Assembly: GCF_900103225.1 (NCBI RefSeq)
Contig: NZ_FNJH01000008.1
Coordinates: forward strand, 1-64,000
From: Pseudomonas congelans
GTDB taxonomy: Bacteria; Pseudomonadota; Gammaproteobacteria; Pseudomonadales; Pseudomonadaceae
Direction: 5' to 3'
DNA: 64,000 bases
Positions within the stretch are counted from its first letter, which is position 1. Every line of letters starts with the position of its first letter. Positions 27,195-40,300 of the stretch are shown here, piece by piece. Below the pieces are notes generated by a model, which ran no database searches, was not told the DNA's origin, and worked only from the letters and a program-made list of their open reading frames with translations. Made by a program: the position numbers and the translations under genes.

Positions 27195-30100
27195 TGCGCC
27201 TCCTGCGTGTCGAAACGTTGCAGCTCTTGCCTGAGCGTCTGCGAGACCCGATGCACCTCGGCACTTTCCAGCATGTCCCAGTGGCCACCGTGCACCAGCC
27301 GGGCCCTGTAACCGTTACCCGCGCGGCGACGCCAGAAGCTGCGCAGCTCATGCAACTGCGTGCGGCTGAAGCCTTCGCGAGCCTGAATCAGCACGATGCG
27401 CCCTGCTTGTGGCGCGCACTCGTACGCGGCCATGGCCAGGCGGTTGTGGTTGTAGAGGTGGAAATACCGCTCGACCTGCGCGTCTTCGATGCCGGGATAC
27501 ATGCCGTTGAAGCGCACAAGCTTGTCGCGGAACTCCGCCATGTCCACGGTGCCGATCTGTTGCCGGAACCCCGGATCATCCGAGCCTTGGGTATCGAGCA
27601 GCACCACCGTCACCTGACGATGGCCGGCAGCTGTCAGACGACGGGCCATTTCGTACGCCACCAGACCACCGAACGACAGCCCGGTGAGTACCAGTGGTTG
27701 AGAGGTCAATGCAGCGATCCGCCGCAGATAGGCATCGGCCATCGCTTCGACGCTTGGCTCGGTACTCTCACCAGGGTTCAACCCCGGCGATTGCACACCG
27801 TACACCCCGATGCTTTCGGGAAGCTCCTTGGCCAGCGACAGGTAGCAGAACGCTGTGCCCCCCGCCGGGTGAATACACACCACGTTGCGTTGCCCGGCAC
27901 CGCGCCGGAATTCGATCAGGTTGTCCTGTGCCGCAGCCAGGCTGGCTCCAGTGCGCAGCCAACCGCCCAACGCCTCGATGGTCGGGTGGCCGAGGATCAC
28001 GCGCACAGGCACTTCGACGCTGAACGCCCGGCCAATTTCGTAGGCCATCTTGATAGCCGCAATCGATGTCCCGCCGACGTTGAAGAAGTTGTCGCGAATG
28101 CCGATCTGCGGCACCAGCAGCAGGTCCTTCCAGATCTGATACAGGGTCAGCTCGATATGGTCCCTGGGGCTGCCGAGATTGACTTGCCGGTCGGCCAGAT
28201 CCTGATCGACCTGTGCCGCGAGCGCTGCACGGTCGACCTTGCCGTTGACCGTCAACGGCAAGGCGTCCAGCCATAGATAAGCGCTGGGCATGACGGCGCT
28301 GGACAGGGTCGTTGCCAGGTGCGCACGCAGCGCGGATTCGTCGACTGCGCTGTCGATGACGCAGCACGCCACCAGACGCTGGTTCTGCGCGCTGTCACCG
28401 ACGATCAACGCCACACTGGTGCGAATACCGGGAAACAGGTCCAGCCGTGCTTCGATTTCACTCAGTTCCAGGCGAATGCCGCGCAGTTTGACCTGAAAGT
28501 CGTTGCGGCCGAGAAACTCCAACTGACCGTCCGGGCGATAACGCGCCAGATCGCCGCTGCGGTACAACCGGTCACCGGCAACGAACGGGTTGTCGATAAA
28601 CCGTTCGGCAGTAAGCTCGTCCAACCCCAGATAACCCCGTGCAACGCCGACACCACCAATGTGCAACTGACCGGTGACCCCGGCTGGCACCGGCGCATCA
28701 CGCTCGTCGAGCACGTAAAAACGGGTGTTGGCAAGGGGTCGGCCGATGGGCAATTGGCGCGACGGAACGTCGGCACCGGGCTCCAGCGTCCAGACACTGC
28801 TGATCACTGTGGTTTCGGTCGGACCATAGACGTTGTGCAGGCGGGCATGCGGCAGACGCTCCTGAAACAGCCTGGCCACTGCGGGCGACAGCTCCCCGCC
28901 GCCACTGAACACATCCTTCAGGGTGTGACAGGCGCTGACCTCTTCGACCTCAAGAAACAGTTGCAGCATGGCCGGCACGAAGACCATCGCGGTAACGCTT
29001 TGTTCACGCACCACCTGCGCCAGGTAACCAGGCTCGAAATGCCCGCCGGGACGGGCGATGATCAGCCTGCCACCCGTGAGCAACGGCCAGAAGATCTCCC
29101 AGGCCGAGGCGTCGAAACCGAATGGAATCTTGTGCAACATGCGGCCGGATGCGCCATAGAGCTGCTGACACCACAGCAGCATATTGCTCAGCCCGCGATG
29201 CGTGATCATCGCACCCTTGGGCAGCCCCGTAGTGCCGGAGGTATACAGCACATACGCCAGGTGGTCGGCGTTCACCGCGACGCGTTGCGGCTGCGGATTG
29301 TCCGACGGGCACTCGGCCCAGAGCAGGGCATCGGCCTGCACGTCGAGGATCGGCACTTCGCAGTCCGCTCCTTGTAAAGCCTCGCGCAGGATATTGCGCG
29401 TCGGCCCTTGGGCCAGCAGCACCACCGGGGACGTGTCGTCGAGAATATGCCGCAGGCGTCCCGATGGATAATCCGGGTCCAGCGGCACATAGGCGCCCCC
29501 GGCCTTGAGCACCGCCAGCACTGCCACCGGCAGTTCCAGCGAGCGTTCGATACACACCGCCACGCGCACATCCGGGCCGACGCCGAGGGTGAGCAGATGA
29601 TGCGCCAGGCGGTTGGCCTGGCTATTGAGCTGGCTGTAGCTCAGCGACCGACCTTCGAAGATGACCGCACACTCGGCCTGCCGACGCGTGACCTGAGCTT
29701 CGATCAGGCGATGCACGCAGTCGACGGGCTGGGCCAGCGGCGCCGGACTGTTCCACTGGTTCAGAATCTGTTCGCGTTCGGCATCGCTGATCAGCGTCAG
29801 TGAACCCACAGGCTGCTTGGGGTTCAGCGCCACCTGCTCCAGCAGCTGACGATAATGCCCGCTCAGGCGTTCGATGCTGGTCTGGTCAAACAGATCGGTG
29901 TTGTATTCCACCAGCAGGCTCAGCAGACCGTCGCGCTCGACCCATTCGAACGCCAGGTCGAACTTGGCCGTAGCACTCCCGGTGCCGTATGACGTCATGC
30001 TCAGGCCGGGCATCCGTGCGGCGTTGCCCGGAGTGTTCTGCAACACCATCATCACCTGAAACAACGGCGAATACGCGGTATCGCGCTGCGGGTTGACGGC

Positions 30101-31303
30101 CTCCACCACGCGGTCGAAAGGCACATCCTGATGAGCGTGAACATCCAGCAGGGTGGCGCGTACCTCGCGCAACAGCTCGGCAAAGGTCTGCTGCGGATCG
30201 AGACGCTGACGAATCACCTGTGTGTTGACGAAATGGCCGATCAGCGGCTCGATTTCGGGACGGCTGCGGTTGGCGAATGGCGTACCGATGCACAGGTCCC
30301 GCTGACCGCTGTGACGCCAGAGCAGGACCGACAGCGCGCCGATCAGCACGTTGAACAGCGTGCCCTGGGTCTGTCTGGCCAGCGCGTTGAGCGCGCGCAG
30401 GGTGGTGCCGTCTACCGTCGAGCTGAAGGTCGCTCCGACGTAGCGCTGCACGATCGGGCGCGGTCGGTCGGCAGGCATATCGAGCAGCGGCGGCGCGTCG
30501 GCCAGCGTGCGCTGCCAGAAGTCCAGTTGCCCGGCCAGCGCCTCGTCGCTCAGCCGCTGTTGCTGCCAGCAGGCGTAATCGGCGTACTGCACCGCCAGCG
30601 GCGCCAGACTGGACGCCTGACCGCGCAGAAAATCGCCATACAAGGTGGTTACTTCCTGAAGGATCACGCCCATCGACCAGCCATCGGCGATGATGTGGTG
30701 CACGCTGTACAGCCAGAGATATTCCTCATCGGCCAGGCGCAGCAGCGAGGCCCGCAGCAACGGGCCGCTGGCCAGGTCAAAGGGTGCTTTGGCCTCCTGC
30801 TCCACCGCCACGCTGACGTGCGCATCGCGCGCTGTCGGCGACAGGCTACGCAGGTCGATACTTGGCATCAGCAACGGCATCGCCGGGTGCACGATCTGCC
30901 GTGGCTCGCCGTCCACGCTGGCGAAGGTCGTGCGCAATATTTCATGGCGCATGATCAGTTCGTTCAGCGCCCGCTCCAGCACCGGCACATCCAGCGAGCC
31001 TTTCAGCAGCACCGCAGTGGGCACGTTATAGAACGCATTGCCCGGTTCCATCTGATCGAGGAACCATAGCTGGCGTTGTGAGAACGACAGCGGAACAGCC
31101 GTTTGCCCGGCGGCACGCCGAGGGATCGCGGCCGGGTCAGTGCCGCTCAGCAAGGCAATCAGTTCTGCCTTGTGTTGCTTGAGCGCCTGCAACATCTCAT
31201 CATTCAGAAACCCGCGCGGCGCCTTGCAGCGCAGTTTATCGCCGTCCACTTCAAGCACCACGGCGTGGCGACCGAACAACTCCAGCAATTGATAGGCATT
31301 CAT
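27191..31303 (-). CDS. NRPS module with TubC-type docking domain, C-A-T-TE
   Basis: A 1370-residue protein (NRPS2). Residues 1-55 form a TubC-like N-terminal docking domain (LLELFGRHAVVLEVDGDKLR, then KAPRGFLNDEMLQALKQHK). It continues with C (HHIIADGWS near 202), A (TSGTTGLPKG near 686), T Ser1080 (GGTSI) and TE Ser1210 (GLSFGG). The adenylation pocket reads DAWVFGVVI; I cannot match it to a known substrate. The docking domain and C domain mean it receives a chain from an upstream protein, most likely NRPS1, and its TE releases the product. It overlaps both neighbours by 4 bp (ATGA) and has a strong GGAGGAG ribosome site inside the NRPS1 end. Confidence 0.93.
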   Translation of the reverse strand: MNAYQLLELFGRHAVVLEVDGDKLRCKAPRGFLNDEMLQALKQHKAELIALLSGTDPAAIPRRAAGQTAVPLSFSQRQLWFLDQMEPGNAFYNVPTAVLLKGSLDVPVLERALNELIMRHEILRTTFASVDGEPRQIVHPAMPLLMPSIDLRSLSPTARDAHVSVAVEQEAKAPFDLASGPLLRASLLRLADEEYLWLYSVHHIIADGWSMGVILQEVTTLYGDFLRGQASSLAPLAVQYADYACWQQQRLSDEALAGQLDFWQRTLADAPPLLDMPADRPRPIVQRYVGATFSSTVDGTTLRALNALARQTQGTLFNVLIGALSVLLWRHSGQRDLCIGTPFANRSRPEIEPLIGHFVNTQVIRQRLDPQQTFAELLREVRATLLDVHAHQDVPFDRVVEAVNPQRDTAYSPLFQVMMVLQNTPGNAARMPGLSMTSYGTGSATAKFDLAFEWVERDGLLSLLVEYNTDLFDQTSIERLSGHYRQLLEQVALNPKQPVGSLTLISDAEREQILNQWNSPAPLAQPVDCVHRLIEAQVTRRQAECAVIFEGRSLSYSQLNSQANRLAHHLLTLGVGPDVRVAVCIERSLELPVAVLAVLKAGGAYVPLDPDYPSGRLRHILDDTSPVVLLAQGPTRNILREALQGADCEVPILDVQADALLWAECPSDNPQPQRVAVNADHLAYVLYTSGTTGLPKGAMITHRGLSNMLLWCQQLYGASGRMLHKIPFGFDASAWEIFWPLLTGGRLIIARPGGHFEPGYLAQVVREQSVTAMVFVPAMLQLFLEVEEVSACHTLKDVFSGGGELSPAVARLFQERLPHARLHNVYGPTETTVISSVWTLEPGADVPSRQLPIGRPLANTRFYVLDERDAPVPAGVTGQLHIGGVGVARGYLGLDELTAERFIDNPFVAGDRLYRSGDLARYRPDGQLEFLGRNDFQVKLRGIRLELSEIEARLDLFPGIRTSVALIVGDSAQNQRLVACCVIDSAVDESALRAHLATTLSSAVMPSAYLWLDALPLTVNGKVDRAALAAQVDQDLADRQVNLGSPRDHIELTLYQIWKDLLLVPQIGIRDNFFNVGGTSIAAIKMAYEIGRAFSVEVPVRVILGHPTIEALGGWLRTGASLAAAQDNLIEFRRGAGQRNVVCIHPAGGTAFCYLSLAKELPESIGVYGVQSPGLNPGESTEPSVEAMADAYLRRIAALTSQPLVLTGLSFGGLVAYEMARRLTAAGHRQVTVVLLDTQGSDDPGFRQQIGTVDMAEFRDKLVRFNGMYPGIEDAQVERYFHLYNHNRLAMAAYECAPQAGRIVLIQAREGFSRTQLHELRSFWRRRAGNGYRARLVHGGHWDMLESAEVHRVSQTLRQELQRFDTQEAQ

Positions 31304-34300
31304 ATCTCTATCTCCTCCATGTCGCTGGCGTCGTCCGTTCGATCTGCGGCAGAAGCGAACGCCTCGACCTGCGCGCGGCGTTGTTCGTCGGCAGTGCGCA
31401 GGCCGCCCACCATCGAGTAGATCAACTGATGATTCGGTCCCAGGTCGAACAGGGCCGACAATTGCTGCTCTTCAAGCGAGCCCATGCCACACAGGCCAAG
31501 GCCCTGCTCCACCGCTGTCATGGTCAGCAATTGCGCCATGCCACCGGCTTCGATATGACAGAAGTCGCGACTGCGCTCGCCATACAGCGGGCGGATCGCG
31601 GCCATATCGGCAATGAAGAACAGCGAGAATGCCGCGTTTTCATACACCGGACGGTTTACGAAATAATCGTAGGTGTCCGGGTCGAGCGGCTCGCTGTCGA
31701 GCATCAGCAGACGGTGCTGAACCGGGTCGTAGTAATAGGCGCCGGCAGCAACGCCGGTGATCCGCTGCGGTTTGACATACAGGTGGCACTGGATCGGGTA
31801 CAGACCGCCTGCGGACGGGAACTGGTATTTGACCTCGCCGTGCAGTTGCCCTTGCGCCAGGCTGGCCAGTAACCCGGCAAACGCCTCGGTCGGAATGGGC
31901 CCGGCAGCGAATTGACGTACCGAGCGGTAGTCGCTGAAGCGCCGCGCAAACGCGGGGTTATCCGGACGTGCAAGGTCCAGCGCCGCAACCTGCGGTGCGA
32001 AGGTCCGCCGGCCGCGCTGGTCGGCCTTGAAGCGCGCCCGCTGCTGCGGATCTTCAATCACCGGCTCGGGCGAACCCGCGCGCTGACGAACGCTGTCGAC
32101 CACGCTGCCGTTGGCCAGATTCCGGCGGTACATGCCGAGCAGGTTGAGCAGGGTCGGCTGCGCCAGCAGTTGCGCAACGTTAGGACGGAACTGCAGTTCG
32201 CCGGACAGCGCATTGCTGATCCTGACAATGTCGATCGAGGTAGCGCCCAGGTTGAGCAAATTGGCGTCGGCAGCGATCGACGAACGCTTGAGCACGCCCT
32301 GCACGATCATCACCAGTTGTTGCTCCTGCGGCCCCTCCACTTCCAGCGCGGGACCGGCATCCTGAACCTGCGACGGCTCCGGCAGGCGCTTCTTGTCGAC
32401 CTTGCCGTTGGCCGACAGCGGCCATTCCTGCACGAAGGTGAACGAGGTCGGCACCATGTAGGCCGGCAGTTTGTCTGCCAGGTACTGGGTAAAATCACTG
32501 GCCTGCAACGAGGGATCGGCCTTGAGTACATAACCCGCCAGCCGCTTCTCGCCCAGCGCTTCGCCCAGCACCCGCACCACGGCGCTCTGCACCCCGGGAT
32601 GGCGATTGAGCGCCGCTTCGATCTCGCCCAGCTCGATGCGGTGCCCCTGGACCTTGACCTGGGTGTCTTCCCGACCGAGAAACTCGATATTGCAGTCGGG
32701 CAGCCAGCGCCCCAGGTCGCCGGTCCGGTACAGGCGTTCGCCCGTCAGCGGGTGGGCGAAGAAACTGCCGGCACTCAGCGCTTCATCACGCCAATAGCCC
32801 TTGGCAAGGCCGATACCGCCGATATACAGCTGGCCAGCCACCCATGTCGGGCGAACCTGCAGTGCGTCATCCAGCACGTAGAAGCGCTGGTGATCCAGCG
32901 CCTTGCCATAGGGAATACTGCGCCACGCGGGGTCGACCTGTTGCAGCGGATACTGGATCGACCAGATGGACGCTTCGGTCGCTCCGCCAAGGCTGATCAG
33001 TTGCAACGCTGGCTGCAGCGCCCAGGCGCGCTCGGGCAGAGTCAGGGGAATCCAGTCGCCCGACAGCATCGCCACGCGCAGGCACGACGGCAACGCGCTG
33101 CGTTCACCTTGTACATACTCCAGCAGCATGCCGAACAAGGCGGGCACCGAATTCCACAGGCTGACCTGATGCCGCTCGATCAGCGTCAGCCAGTGCGCCG
33201 GGTCGAGGGCTTGCTGCGGTTCGAGCAGTACCACCGCAGCGCCAGCAGCCAGCGTGCCGAAGAAGTCGTAGACCGACAGGTCGAAACTCAGCGACGAAAC
33301 CGCCAGTACCCGGTCGGCAGCACCGACGGCAAAGCGCCGGTTGATGTCGAGCAGCGTATTCACCGCACCGCGATGATCGATGACCACGCCCTTGGGCATG
33401 CCGGTCGAGCCTGAGGTGTAGATCACATAGGCCAGATCGTCCGGGGTGAGACGCACGGCGTGCAATTCGGACTGATCGGAAAGACCATCATCGGCCATGA
33501 TCGGGTCGCTCACGCTGATGACCTGGACCTGCGCGGGCCACTCGATACGCTGCAGCAGTGCCGGCTGAGTCAGCGCCAGACTGGCTTCGGCACGTTGCAG
33601 GATGTGATCCAGACGCTCGATCGGCAACGCCGGGTCGAGCGGCAGATAAGCCCCGCCTGCGTACTGGATCGCCAGCGTCGCGACGACCTGTTCCCAGCCA
33701 CGTTCCATGACCACCGCGACCAGTTGATTGGGCACCACGCCGCGACGCTGAAGCAGCGCCGCCAGCTGCCGCGCTTCGGCCCGCAGTTGCCGGTAACTCA
33801 ACTGACGACGTATGCCGATGACCGCCAGCGCATCCGGGGCAGCGAGTGCCTGGCGATCAAACAGTTCGTGCATCAGGCCTGAGTCAACCGGGCTGGCGTC
33901 GGGCACCGGCAAGCGGGCCAGCGGTATCAGGTCCACCGTGCCGGCGTTCCACGCATCGGCCTGCAGCAGGCGATCGAGCAGCGCGTTGTAGGCGACGAAC
34001 ATCTGCTCGATCAGGCCTTGCGGAAACAACTCGTCGATGCTGTCCCAGTTGAACAGCAGGCGCCCTTCCAGCTCCAGCAGCGTGTGGTCAAGCCAGACCT
34101 GCGGAGTCTGGGTGATGCTGTGCATGTGCTCGGCATTCAACGCATCGGCAAGGTTGAATTCGGCCAGTTCCGGCGCGGCTTCCGACAGGGTGCTGTTGAA
34201 CACGATGGGCATGGCGGTCTGTTGCACGCCACGGGCCTGGGACAGCTCACGCAGCACCCGGACCCCGCTGACCACCGAGTGGTCGATGTCTTGCCACAGC

Positions 34301-37300
34301 CGTGCCTGCACGGCACGCGCCTTGTCGATGAAGCTCGCGGCCCCGTCGATTTGGACCTCAAGCAAGACCAGCGAGGTGAAGTCGCCGATGATCTCATCGA
34401 CATCCGGGTGCAGCGGCATGCGGTTGAACAGCGGCAGGCTCAACGTGAAGCGCGACTGCCGACTCCACAGCGCCAGCACCTCGCTGAATGCGGTCAGCAG
34501 CATCACCGACGGGGTCACGGCAAATTGCCTGGCGAGCGCCTTGAGCCGTGACCACTGCTGCGCTGAAAGTTCGCGGTCGCGGCGGGTAAAGTGCGGCTGG
34601 CTGATGCTTTCCGGCTGGCACACCAGCGGCAGGTCCGGCGCAGGCGCCAGCGTGGCAACCTTCTCGCGCCAGTAGTCCAGTGCCTGTGAATAGCGGCTGT
34701 CATTGCGCAAGCGCTGCTCGGCCAGCACGTAATCGCGGAAAGTCAGACCCGGTTCGGGCAGTTGCAACTGCGGGTCGGCATAAAACGCCATCAGCTCTCG
34801 CGCCAGAATCTGCGTACTCGCAGCGTCGACGATCAGGGCGTCAAGGCTGATGTGCAAATGGCTGATGTCCCCATCGAGCAACGACAGACTGAACTCGAAC
34901 AACGGCCAGCGACTGGCGTCCAGCACCTGATGCGACTGACGTTCGCGGGTACCTTGCAGGGCCTGTTGCGCAGCGTCGGCAGAAAGGCCGCGCAGATCGC
35001 TGCGTGGCATGTGATAGGTCGGTACGCTGTCGAGGACCTGCTGCGTGCCATCACCAAGGAACACCACGCGCAGCATGTCGTGCCGCTGGATCATGCGGTT
35101 CAGCGCCTGCTCGAAACGTGGCGCGTCGAAGCCGGGGATGCGCAGCTCTTCATAACCGTGGGCGCTGACACCGCCGAGGCTGACCGACGCTTCGCGGCCA
35201 AACCAGTACGCCTGCTGAATATCGGTCAACGGGAACGGCGCATAGCGTGCGCCGCGATCAGCTTCAATCGGGGTAAAAGGTGTGTCGAGCGAAGGCCCGT
35301 CACCCCGCCCGAGCCTTACCTGCTCAGCCAGGTCCACCAGCACCGGCGTCTTGAACAGGCTGCTCAGGGACAGCTGCGCGCCCATACGCTGGTTGATCAT
35401 GTAGATCATCCGCGTGGCCAGCAGCGAATGCCCGCCCAACTCGAAAAAGTTGTCGTGAATACCGACCTGCTGGCACTTGAGCACCTCGGCCCAGATGCAC
35501 GCCATATGCCGCTCGGTCTCGTCGCGCGGTGCCACGTAGGCACTGGTGGCCTGGCGCTCTGGCGCCGGCAGCGCCTGACGGTCGAGCTTGCCGTTACGGG
35601 TCAGCGGCAATTGCGTCAGCGCCACCCAGGCCGTCGGCACCATGTGTTCCGGCAGGTGCCGGTGCAGCTCGGCACGCAGTGTTTCGGCGGTTGCAGGCCC
35701 CACCACATAGGCCACCAGACGCTTGTCGCCCGGCACATCTTCGCGCAGCAGCACCACCGCTTCCTGCACACCGGGTTGCTGGTGCAGAAGGCTATCGATC
35801 TCGCCCAGCTCGACGCGAAAGCCGCGCAGCTTGACCTGCTGATCGATGCGCCCCAGGTAGTGCACGTTACCGTCGGCCGCGAACCGCGCCAGGTCACCGC
35901 TGCGGTACATGCGTGCGCCGGGCTGCGGGTTGAACGGGTCCGGCAGGAAGCGTTCGGCACTCAGGTCCGGACGATTCAGATAACCACGGGCCAGGCAGGC
36001 TCCGGCGATGTACAACTCGCCCGCCACGCCGACCGGTACCGGGTTCAGATCGCCGTCCAGCACATACAGACGCGCATTGGCGATAGGCCGGCCGATTGGC
36101 GGCGTGTCCGGCCACTGCCCGGCCTGATCACAGTCGAGGCTGAACTGGCTGACCACATGGGTTTCGGTCGGGCCGTACTGGTTATGCAGTTGCGCCCCCC
36201 CGAGGCCACAGATAAAGGCACGCAGTTCGTCATTGACGAGCAACGCCTCGCCGGCGGTGATGATTTCGCAGCCTCCCTTTGGCACAGGCATCGGCACCGA
36301 CGCGTCAGCTTCAGTGAGGCTGGCCAGTTGCTGAAGCACGGCAAACGGCAGAAACGCCCGTTGTACGCCCTCGGCCACCAGCGTCGGACGCAACGCGACG
36401 AGGTCTTTGCGGCCGGCTTCGCTCATAAGCACCAGGCTGCCGCTTTGGCACAAGGTGCTGCAGATTTCCTGAAACGACACGTCGAAATTCAACGACGCGA
36501 ATTGCAGCACGCGTTGTGAAACAGGCGTCTGCTCCAGTTGCCAGGCGATCAGGTTATCCAGCGCCGCACGACTGTGCGCCACGCCCTTGGGCCGCCCGGT
36601 CGAGCCGGAGGTGTAGAGCACGTAAGCCAAGTTGCCGGGGCTGACGGGCACTCGCGGATTGGCCTCGGAATACCCGGACCAGCGTTGCACCTCCACATCG
36701 AGGCAGCAGATCGGCAGCGTGTCGGGCAACGGTGGCAGACCGGCGCGCAGCGCAGACTGGGTCAGCAGCAGGCTCGGTGCGGCATCCGCGAACATGAATG
36801 CCAGACGCTCGGCCGGGTAGGCAGGATCGAACGGCACGTAAGCGGCGCCGGTCTTGAGAATGGCCAGCAGGCCGATGACCATCTGCGGCGAGCGCTCCAG
36901 ACACAGCCCGACGCGCTGCTCGGGCCCCACGCCCTGCTCGATCAGGTAATTCGCCAGCCGGTTGGCAGACTGGTTCAGCTCTGCGTAAGTCAGCACTCGC
37001 TCATCGGCCAGCAACGCCACGGCATCGGGTGTTTGCTGCGCCACGGCTTCGAAACGTTTGACACAATCGGGCAGTGCAGAAGTATCGCGTTCGGTGCGGT
37101 TCCAGTCGTGGACGATGCGTCGATGCTGCTCAGCGTTGAGCAGGTCGAGCGTCGCAAGCGGCTGCTCGCTGTCCTCGACCATCTGCGTGAGAATGCGGTG
37201 CAGGTATTCGCCCATCTGCACCACAGTCTCCGGCTCGAACAACCCCGACGCGTATTCCAGGCCGCCGACGATTTGCCCGTCCCGTTCGCTGAGTGCCAGT

Positions 37301-40300
37301 TGCAGGTCGAATTTGGCCACTGGCTGGACGCTTTGCAGCACACTGACATCGACCCCGGACAAAGCCAGATCGGAATCCTGATGCTGCTCCCAGGCGAACA
37401 GCACCTGAAACACCGGGCTGTACGCCAGACTGCGCGGCGGATTGAGCAACTCCACCACTTGATCGAACGGCAAGTCCTGATGTTCCTGGGCGGCAAGCGC
37501 AACGCTGCGCGCCTGTTGCAGCCAGCTGGCCACTGTCGGGCTGCCGGAGCGGGTCATGCGCAGGGCCAGAGTATTGACGAAGAATCCGATCAGCCCTTCC
37601 AGCTCCTGCTGGCTACGGTTCGCCGAGGGCACACCGATGACCACGTCATCCTGCCCCGACAGGCGCATCAGCAACAGCGACCAGGCCGCCAACAGGTTCA
37701 TGAACAACGTGGTGCCCTGCTGCGTAGCCAACATTCGGAGCCGAGCCGTCAGCGCGCGGTCAAAGACCAGCGGCACAAAGCCGCCGCGGTAATCCTGGGC
37801 CGCCGGACGCTTGTGATCGGTGGTCAACTCCAACAGTATCGGTGCACCGCTCAGGGTTTCACGCCAGTAGCGCCGCTGCGCATCCAGCACCTCGCCGGAC
37901 AGCCACTGGCGTTGCCAGGCCGCGTAATCCACATACTGAACAGGCAACGGCGGCAGTGGCAGGGACTGCCCGTGCGCGGCCGGTTGCTGAATCGCCGCGG
38001 CGTAGAGCAGCCCCAGCTCGCGGGTCAGCACGCCCATCGACCAGCCGTCCGAAACGATGTGATGCTGGGTCAGCAACAACACGTGATCGTCATCGGCCAG
38101 CTTGACCAGGCTGACGCGCATCAACGGCCCGGCCGCGAGGTCGAACGGCTTGCTGCCCTCGGCGTCGATCAACGCCAGCAGACGCGCCTGGGCATCGTGC
38201 TCGCCGCGCAGGTCGATGACTGGCAGTGGAAAGTTCGCCCCCGCCGCCGCAACGCGCTGCCGCCCCTCGCCTTCAACCGCAAAAAAGGTGGTGCGCAGCG
38301 CCTCGTGGCGGTCCACCAATTGATTGAAACTGCGTTCCAGCGCGGCCACCTGCAACGGCCCGCGCAAGCGCAGGTTCAAGGGCATGTGGTAAGCCGCATT
38401 GCCGCCTTCCATCTGCGCCAGAAACCACAGGCGCTGCTGGGCAGACGACAACGTGTGTGCCCCGCTACGTTCTACTGCCGTGATTGGAGGGCGAGCGTTG
38501 CCCTGCTGAGCGGTGCTCAGTCGTTCGGCGAACTGCTGCAGCACGGGGGCTGTAAACAGGGCTGAGGGTGACACCTCCAGATGCAGTGTCTGACGGACCT
38601 TGGCCAGCACGCGCATGACCAGCAGCGAGTGGCCGCCGAGTGCAAAAAAGTGATCCTGGCGACCGACTCGCTCGACGCCCAGCACCTCGGCCCAGATGGC
38701 CGCGAGGGCGATTTCCTTTTCGCCTTGCGCAGCTTCGAACACGTGCCGATCAAACGCGTCATCCCCCGGTTCGGGCAGTGCGATACGGTCCAGCTTGCCA
38801 TTCGCGGTCAACGGCAGCGCGTCCATACGCACGAATGCAGCAGGAATCATGTAGTCCGGCAAGCTGAGCTGCAGATGCTGGCGAAGGCCTTTGGGCGTCA
38901 GCGCGGCGCCGCTCTGTTCGCGGAAGTAGGCAATCAGCCTGGGCACGCCCGCGCTGTCCTCGCGCAGCACCACAACGTTGTCACGCACACCGGCAACCTC
39001 GGCCAGACGCGCCTCGATTTCACCCAGCTCCAGGCGCAGGCCGCGCAGTTTGGCCTGCGAGTCGTTGCGCCCGAGGAATTCCAGATTGCCGTCAGCCCGA
39101 TAGCGGGCCAGATCGCCAGTACGGTACAACCGCTCACCGGCCACGAACGGGCTGTCGATGAATCGCTCGCGGGTCAATTCCGGCAAATTCAGGTAGCCAC
39201 GCGCAACCCCCACGCCGCCGATGTACAGTTCGCCGGTCACGCCTTGGGGAACCCTCTCGCCAGCGGCATCGAGCAGGTAAATCCGCGTATTGGCCAACGC
39301 CCGCCCGATGGGCAGCACTGCATCGACTTGGCTGTCGGCCTCGAACTCGAAGCAGGTGCTGTCGATGCTCGCTTCGGTGACCCCGTAGGCCTGGACGATT
39401 TGCACATGCTCGCCACACAACCCACGCAGTTGGCGCGCGCTGTGGGCCGTCCAGATGTCCGAACCGCAGACCACCGTGCTCATGAACGACAGGTCGCGCC
39501 TCGCCTCCTGCGCCCAGACCAGCAACGGGTTGAGGACCGCAGGCACGAAGTCGGCGAAATCGATACGCGCCTCGCTCAACAGGCGATACAGCGCAGGCGG
39601 GTCCATCAGCGTGTCACGCGGGCAGAGCACGAGCGTGCCGCCAAAACCCAGTGCGCGGATCAGGTCGGCGCTGAACACATCGAAGGAAAACCCGGCCATC
39701 TGCAGGTGACTGAGGGGCTTGTGCAGCGCGTACAAAGGCTCCCAGGCAGCGCTCACCGCGGTCAGCCCACGGTGCTCGACCATGACCCCCTTGGGCGTTC
39801 CGGTGGAGCCCGAGGTGTAGATCACGTAAGCCAGATGGCGGGACGTCAGACCGACCGAATGCGGGTCAGGGTTGTGCGTGGGCTGCTCTGCCCACAGCCG
39901 GGTATTGGCCAGATCAAGCACCTTTGATGCGACCTCACCTTGCTCCAGTGCCGCCAGCAACGCCGCGCGCGCCGGAGCGTGGCTCAGCAGCACGCGTGGC
40001 GCGCTGTCTGCCAGCATGTGTGCCAGACGGGCTTTCGGGTATGCGGGGTCCAGTGGCACGTAGGCACCGCCCGCCTTGAGTACCGCGAGCACGCCGACCA
40101 GCATGTCCAGCGAGCGCTCCAGGCAAATCCCGACACGCACATCCGGCCCGACCCCAAGGCTGCGCAGGTAGTGAGCCAGGCGGTTGGCCTGAATATTGAG
40201 CGTGGCGTAGTCAAGCGTGTCCAGCTCGAAGCGTGCCGCTATGGCGTCAGGATTGCGCTGCGCCTGGGCTTCGAAAAGGCCATGTACACACTGGTTTTGG

